This document shows positions 4,539 to 8,480 of a stretch of DNA of 8,480 bases, one piece after another. How positions within the stretch are numbered: the stretch's first letter is position 1; every line of letters begins with the position of its first letter. This DNA comes from SAR202 cluster bacterium (GTDB lineage Bacteria; Chloroflexota; Dehalococcoidia; UBA3495): contig VFHG01000175.1 in the NCBI GenBank assembly GCA_009392075.1, positions 1 to 8,480 on the forward strand, given 5' to 3'. The notes under the pieces are model-generated. The model did no database searches, had not been told where the DNA came from, and was given only the letters and a program-made list of their open reading frames with translations. The position numbers and the translations under genes were made by a program.

Positions 4539-7124
4539 TTAATCGATCCAGATCGTGGAACCCGATTCGTCTTTCAGGACATTTATGCGTACTTCAAAGC
4601 CATCTTTCAAGTCGTCGAAGTGGGTGATCACCAATACCTTCTCAAAGTCCTCTCCGATGGAGTTGATCACGTCCAGGATCCGCTCCCGGCCCACCGTGTC
4701 CTGTGTGCCGAACCCTTCATCGATAAACAGCGTCGGAAGGGGCGCTCCGATTCGCTGGGCCAATACCTTGGACAGTGCAATTCGCAGGGCCAGGTTCACC
4801 CGAAAGGCCTCGCCGCCGCTGTACATCTCGTAGCTGCGAGGGCCCAGTTCGTCGCTGACCAATATCTCCAGAGTCTCGCGAAGTTCGCCCTGACCCGACG
4901 CCCGCTCTCGCTGGGTCTCCAGCTTCACGTTCATACGGTTGTCGGTCATCCGGCCCAGCAGCGCGTTGGTCTCATCCTCCAACCGCGGCACCACCGTCTC
5001 GATGAGCATGGCCTGGACTCCTTGGCGGCCGAAGGCGGTGGCCAGCTCTTGGTAGATGGATTGCTCGTCCTGCAGGGCAGTCAGCCCGGCCGATTCTACG
5101 ATCAACTCTTGCCCCATAGTCTCCCGGCGTTCCACCTGGTTCCGAAGCGCCCCTTGACGCTCGATGGCCTGCTGAATCTTGACCCCCATCTCCCGTTCGC
5201 ACTGTTCAGCCTGGGTGAATTCACTCTCCAGGGCAGTCAGTCCAGCAAGGGCCTCTTTGGCCTCCGCGGTCTGAGTCTGCAATGCTTCCAATTCTCCCTT
5301 GCGGCGCAAAGCCATGACCGCATTCTGCTCCGACGCCTCCTTGGCTCCGGGCAGTCCGGATTCAGCTTGCTCTAATAGGCGCTCCTGCTGAGCGAATTCG
5401 TCCAAGGCTTGAGTCTCTTGGAAGATTCGCTGGCGGGCCGCCGGGTCGTATTCCAACTCCTTGATCTGGGCCTCCAGTTTCTTAAGTTGGACCGACTCCT
5501 CGGCTGCGAATGAACCGTCGGCCAAAGCCACTCGCATGGCTTCCAGTCTGGGATTCGCCTCGGCTAGGTCCAGCCGGGCTTGTTGGGCTTCTTGCAACTG
5601 CTGTACAAGTTGTTGCAGGTCGACCTGCCGTTTGGTCTGGGCCTGGGTCAACGCTTGTTCCTGTTGCGGCAGACGGCTTCCCAACTCTGCGGTCTCGGCT
5701 TTCAGGGTGTTCACCCGGGCCGAGGTGTTCCGATACTCTTCCCGTTTGGCCACGATATCGGCCTCAAATGTCTCCACTAGCCGCTGGCAGCCGTCTTCGC
5801 TCAAGGGCGTTTGGCAGAGGGGGCATACCGCTTCTTGGCCGTTGGCGCCGTCCAGCAATTCTTTTTTGGCTGCAAGGTCTTTACCTTCCACAGCGGCACG
5901 CTCTAGAGCGCTCTGGAGTTGGCCGGTTTGGACCGCCATGGCGTTCAGACGCTCCCGCTCCGTCGCCAAAGCTCGTTCTTGTTCCTCGATTATGGGCTCT
6001 TCAGCCTGTAACTGCTGCTGGCTGATCTCGATCTGTTCCAGACCTTGGGCTTTCGGGTTGAGTCGGGTCTCGATTTCCGTGGTCAGTTGTTGGATTTGGG
6101 ATTCAAGTAGCGCCTTTTTGACGTCAATGGCCCCGGAAGCTGCGGCCCGCTGCCGTTCCAGTTCGTCGAAGCTGCGTCCTGCCTCTTCCAGCCGGGCGAA
6201 CGCGCCCCGGGCAGTGGCCAGTTGTGCCGCTCCTTGGCGAATGGCCGGGGCAGCCTCGACCTGCTTCTCGAAGGCAGCCATCTGCTGCTGGGCCGTCTTG
6301 TGGGCGGACTCGAATTGCTCCATCTCTTTGGCCAAATCCGAGAGCCGTCGGGCGGATTCTTCCTGGCCTGCCTGCTGACGGCGCAACTCGCCCACCTGAT
6401 CCCGCACCGCCGTCGTTTTGACCTGCTGTTCCGCTAGGTCTTTGTTCAGTGCCGCCAAACTGGTCTCCAGTTCCCCCAGCTCAGCGGTGGGCTCCACCAG
6501 AAGCTCCAGCTCACGGCGCAGCCGGTCCACGTTACCTTCGGCGATCTTGGCAGCGTTCTCCGCCCAACTGTTCCGCTCCCTGGCCCGCAGCTGGAGCCGG
6601 TCGTAGGTCTCCAGACCAAGTATCTTGCTGAGGACGGCTTTGCGTTCCGCGGGGGTTTTGTTGGTGAATTCGTCGGCACGGCCCTGGACCAGGAAAGCCG
6701 AGTTGATGAACGTGTCGTAGTCCATACCGATGGTCTGGTCGATGCGGGCCTGGGTCTCGCGGATCAGATCGCCGGTTATGGCGCGCGGGATTTCGTTTTC
6801 CAGTACCATCAGCTGTAGGTCGGAGGCCCCGCTGCGGCGGCGGGTCCCGCCCCGGGCGTGGCTGCGGATCACCCGGTAGTTCTGGTCCCGGGAAGTGAAG
6901 TCCAATTCCACCCGGCACTCATCTGCGCCGTAAGAGATCATTTCGTCTTGGACTCTGCCCCTCGCCTTGCCCCACAACGCCCAAGTTATGCTGTCCAATA
7001 GGGCCGACTTCCCATGGCCGTTGGAACCGCAGATGCAGGCAACGTGCAGCCCGGTGAAGTCCAACGGGGGAACGTTTTCCCGATAACACAGAAAGTTACT
7101 GAGGGTGAGCTTGAGGGGTATCAT
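4539..7124 (-). CDS. sbcC: SbcC/Rad50-type SMC-family ATPase
   Basis: An 861-residue ATPase with the Rad50/SbcC layout: an ABC half-domain at each end and a long coiled-coil arm tipped by a zinc hook. Seen: N-terminal MIPLKLTLSNFLCYRE; Walker A GSNGHGKS (33-40); Q-loop FLVQGRADEF (144-153); Gln/Glu/Ala/Leu-rich coiled coil about 180-430; zinc hook CPLC (434-437); returning coil about 450-690; ABC signature YSGGEAFRVNLALRIALS (768-785); Walker B TLFIDEGFG (798-806) with Asp802/Glu803 and D-loop to 809; and switch His835 (VITHFDD). Known: Rad50/SbcC partners the Mre11/SbcD nuclease to process DNA ends and hairpins. It is shorter than E. coli SbcC (about 1048), so the arm is shorter and nearer archaeal Rad50. 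No SbcD/Mre11 gene adjoins it in this window. No clear SD precedes the ATG; the conserved N-terminus supports this start. It may lead a four-gene minus-strand transcript. Confidence 0.93.
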   Translation of the reverse strand: MIPLKLTLSNFLCYRENVPPLDFTGLHVACICGSNGHGKSALLDSITWALWGKARGRVQDEMISYGADECRVELDFTSRDQNYRVIRSHARGGTRRRSGASDLQLMVLENEIPRAITGDLIRETQARIDQTIGMDYDTFINSAFLVQGRADEFTNKTPAERKAVLSKILGLETYDRLQLRARERNSWAENAAKIAEGNVDRLRRELELLVEPTAELGELETSLAALNKDLAEQQVKTTAVRDQVGELRRQQAGQEESARRLSDLAKEMEQFESAHKTAQQQMAAFEKQVEAAPAIRQGAAQLATARGAFARLEEAGRSFDELERQRAAASGAIDVKKALLESQIQQLTTEIETRLNPKAQGLEQIEISQQQLQAEEPIIEEQERALATERERLNAMAVQTGQLQSALERAAVEGKDLAAKKELLDGANGQEAVCPLCQTPLSEDGCQRLVETFEADIVAKREEYRNTSARVNTLKAETAELGSRLPQQEQALTQAQTKRQVDLQQLVQQLQEAQQARLDLAEANPRLEAMRVALADGSFAAEESVQLKKLEAQIKELEYDPAARQRIFQETQALDEFAQQERLLEQAESGLPGAKEASEQNAVMALRRKGELEALQTQTAEAKEALAGLTALESEFTQAEQCEREMGVKIQQAIERQGALRNQVERRETMGQELIVESAGLTALQDEQSIYQELATAFGRQGVQAMLIETVVPRLEDETNALLGRMTDNRMNVKLETQRERASGQGELRETLEILVSDELGPRSYEMYSGGEAFRVNLALRIALSKVLAQRIGAPLPTLFIDEGFGTQDTVGRERILDVINSIGEDFEKVLVITHFDDLKDGFEVRINVLKDESGSTIWID

Positions 7125-7263
7125 GGGGAGGGCCTAAAACCGACCACCTGCAACCTCCGCCACGCTAGAGAAATCTGCCAGGGGAATCTGCCTGCGGCCC
7201 CAGTCTGGACCGGCGGCCGGAAGGTAGCTAATTTTAGCACAGCGCGGAAAGAATTCGGGAAAC
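7125..7263. promoter_or_regulatory. Divergent promoter region between sbcC and the ABC exporter, with two small palindromes
   Basis: A 139-bp spacer between two genes reading outward, so it should hold both promoters. Seen: CCGGCGGCCGG (7210-7220), a perfect 5+1+5 palindrome; GCTAATTTTAGC (7227-7238), a 5+2+5 palindrome in a short AT-rich patch about 25 bp before the ABC start; and a direct repeat AATCTGCC (7172-7179, 7185-7192). The AT-rich patch could contain a -10 box or be a repressor operator; I cannot place a full promoter confidently. Confidence 0.4.
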
Positions 7264-8031
7264 ATGGAACAACCAGAAAACATTATTCAGGTCCAGGACC
7301 TACGCAAGAGTTACGGCGATCTGAAAGCCGTGGACGGCATCTCCTTTGGTGTGAGCGCCGGAGAGGTCTTCGGCATCCTGGGCCCCAATGGAGCGGGCAA
7401 GACCACGACTGTTGAGATACTTGAGGGCATGCGCGCTCCCGACAGCGGGATAGCCGTAGTCGACGGCATCGACGTCCAGAAGGATCCGCGGGCGGTCAAG
7501 AAGATCATCGGCATCCAGCTCCAGTCCTCCGCATTCTTCGACCGGCTGAGCCTGGTGGAGATATTGGACGTGATGGCCAGCCTTTACCACCGGCAGATTG
7601 ACGCCCTTGTGCTGCTGCGGGATGTGGAGCTGGATGACCGGGCCGACGCGTTGTTCAAAGAGCTGTCCGGCGGCCAGAAACAGCGTTTCTCTGTCGCCTC
7701 GACCCTGGTCAACGACCCCATCTTGCTCTTTCTTGACGAGCCCACAACCGGTCTGGATCCACAGGCCCGGAGGCACATGTGGGAATTGGTCCTACGGTTC
7801 AAATCCGAAGGCCGCACCGTGCTCTTGACGACCCACTACATGGAGGAAGCTGAGGAACTTTGTGACCGGGTGGCAATCATGGACCACGGCAAGATCGTAG
7901 CGATGGACCGGCCAGCGGCGTTGGTTGATTCTCTTCTGAGTAGAGGATTCCAGAAAGAGCGTACGGAGAACCTGGCGAACCTGGAAGACGTTTTCTTGGA
8001 TCTGACCGGCCGGGCACTGCGGGACGAGTGA
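7264..8031 (+). CDS. ABC transporter ATP-binding protein, DrrA/CcmA-like (ABC-2 exporter family)
   Basis: A 255-residue cytosolic ATPase that powers export through an ABC-2 membrane partner. Seen: LRKSYGDLKAVDGISF (13-28) with the A-loop Tyr17; Walker A GPNGAGKTTT (40-49); Q-loop in GIQLQSSAFF (83-92); ABC signature LSGGQKQR (134-141); Walker B ILLFLDEP (153-160) with catalytic Glu159; D-loop GLDP (163-166); and H-loop His191 in TTHYMEEAEEL. The C-terminal LEDVFLDLTGRALRDE (240-255) is typical of DrrA-like proteins, but the segment between Walker-B helices and this tail is short compared with DrrA (about 330 residues). All catalytic motifs are intact. The stop codon overlaps the permease start, so the pair is translationally coupled. 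The cargo is unknown; drugs, lipids or polysaccharides are typical for the family. Confidence 0.93.
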   Translation: MEQPENIIQVQDLRKSYGDLKAVDGISFGVSAGEVFGILGPNGAGKTTTVEILEGMRAPDSGIAVVDGIDVQKDPRAVKKIIGIQLQSSAFFDRLSLVEILDVMASLYHRQIDALVLLRDVELDDRADALFKELSGGQKQRFSVASTLVNDPILLFLDEPTTGLDPQARRHMWELVLRFKSEGRTVLLTTHYMEEAEELCDRVAIMDHGKIVAMDRPAALVDSLLSRGFQKERTENLANLEDVFLDLTGRALRDE

Positions 8032-8480
8032 TGCTGGAACGTCTATTTCAGACCAATCCAACCATCAGCCTCACCCGCGCATCAATGAAGATATGGTTCC
8101 GGGACCGGCAGGCTATCTTCTGGACATTCTTCCTGCCGCTGGTGCTGATATCGGTGTTCGGACTGCTGGACTTCGGCGCCTTCAGGACGGTCGACCTAGG
8201 AATCATCGACCGGGCAGATAACGACGCCTCGAGGAAATTGATCGGCGATGTCCGGGCCCTGAACACCTTCGACATCTCGGATGATCTTTCCGAGGAAGAA
8301 GAGCGAGAAGAATTGCTGGACGGCGAACGTGACCTGGTGCTGATCATCGAGCCCGGGTTCGGAGAGGCGCAATCCTCGGTCCAACGCCAGGTGACCGTTA
8401 TCTATAACCAAGGCCGGGCCCAAGAGTCGGCCGCCGGACAGACCATCATTCAACATGTGCTGGACGAGATCACCTTTGCC
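8031..8480 (+). CDS. ABC-2 type transporter permease, N-terminal 150 residues, cut by the window edge
   Basis: Seen: an open frame from ATG at 8031 to the window end, 150 codons without a stop. It opens MLERLFQTNPTISLTRASMK, then IWFRDRQAIFWTFFLPLVLI, with a first membrane helix about residues 27-47, followed by a long hydrophilic stretch (about 50-150) that includes GIIDRADNDASRKLIG, a Glu-rich patch (87-97), GERDLVLIIEPGFGE and VTVIYNQGRAQESAAGQ. This order, one helix then a large extracytoplasmic domain with 'D..L...I..GF' and 'YN', is that of the ABC2_membrane_3 (DrrB/YhgE-like) export subunits; the remaining helices should lie beyond the window. The start overlaps the ATPase stop (TGATG); an in-frame GTG at 8028 is also possible. 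Confidence 0.88.
   Translation, partial: MLERLFQTNPTISLTRASMKIWFRDRQAIFWTFFLPLVLISVFGLLDFGAFRTVDLGIIDRADNDASRKLIGDVRALNTFDISDDLSEEEEREELLDGERDLVLIIEPGFGEAQSSVQRQVTVIYNQGRAQESAAGQTIIQHVLDEITFA

Noticed and set aside
4344..5375. 343-codon open frame on the plus strand
   Set aside because: It lies antisense to sbcC and the GNAT gene, both of which show complete family motifs. The product has no recognisable domain and is Leu/Gln/His-rich, as expected for an antisense shadow of a coiled-coil gene.
5461..6378. 305-codon open frame on the plus strand, Ser/Ala/Cys-rich
   Set aside because: It is antisense to the sbcC coiled coil. Its repetitive Ser/Ala/Cys composition mirrors Gln/Glu/Ala/Leu codons read in reverse, and it has no family features.

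Overview
The window is a GC-rich, densely coding stretch of bacterial chromosome with nine protein genes, the first and last cut by the window edges. I see no RNA gene, CRISPR array, transposase, phage gene or plasmid gene. The gene content is a luciferase-like flavin oxidoreductase, a PPOX-family flavin/F420-type protein, a separately encoded B12-mutase catalytic chain, a short SbcC/Rad50 ATPase and a degenerate 'CCTGAGCTTGTCGAAGG'-type intergenic repeat. From memory of similar gene sets I infer a Chloroflexota (Dehalococcoidia/SAR202-like) genome. That is inference, and no marker gene here proves it. Layout, left to right: (1) the N-terminal end of an LLM-class flavin-dependent oxidoreductase on the minus strand (1-235), divergent from (2) a formamidopyrimidine-DNA glycosylase (fpg/mutM, 343-1155, plus), followed 24 bp later by (3) a WrbA-like flavodoxin-fold protein (1180-1683, plus). 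(4) A 130-bp convergent gap is almost filled by an imperfect fold-back repeat. On the minus strand, read right to left, there is then a tightly packed four-gene run: (8) an SbcC/Rad50-type ATPase (7124-4539), (7) a GNAT acetyltransferase with a TTG start (4498-3959), (6) a PPOX-class flavin/F420-type protein overlapping it by 20 bp (3978-3553), and (5) a methylmalonyl-CoA mutase-type catalytic subunit without a cobalamin domain (3487-1814). A 139-bp divergent spacer with two small palindromes separates sbcC from (9) an ABC exporter: the ATPase (7264-8031) and the overlapping start of its ABC-2 membrane subunit (8031 to the window end). How the genes work together: Fpg and SbcC both belong to DNA repair but lie in different transcription units. 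LLM, WrbA-like and PPOX proteins are all flavin or deazaflavin redox proteins and suggest a redox-rich accessory metabolism. The ABC pair is an ordinary two-gene exporter of the DrrA/DrrB kind. I do not see a convincing new multi-gene system. The most unusual points are the mutase, which keeps the residues expected for methylmalonyl-CoA but lacks three normally conserved active-site residues and has no B12 subunit beside it; the Fpg with an atypical loop before its zinc finger; the fold-back element that fills the convergent gap; and a stem-loop placed directly before the TTG-started acetyltransferase.
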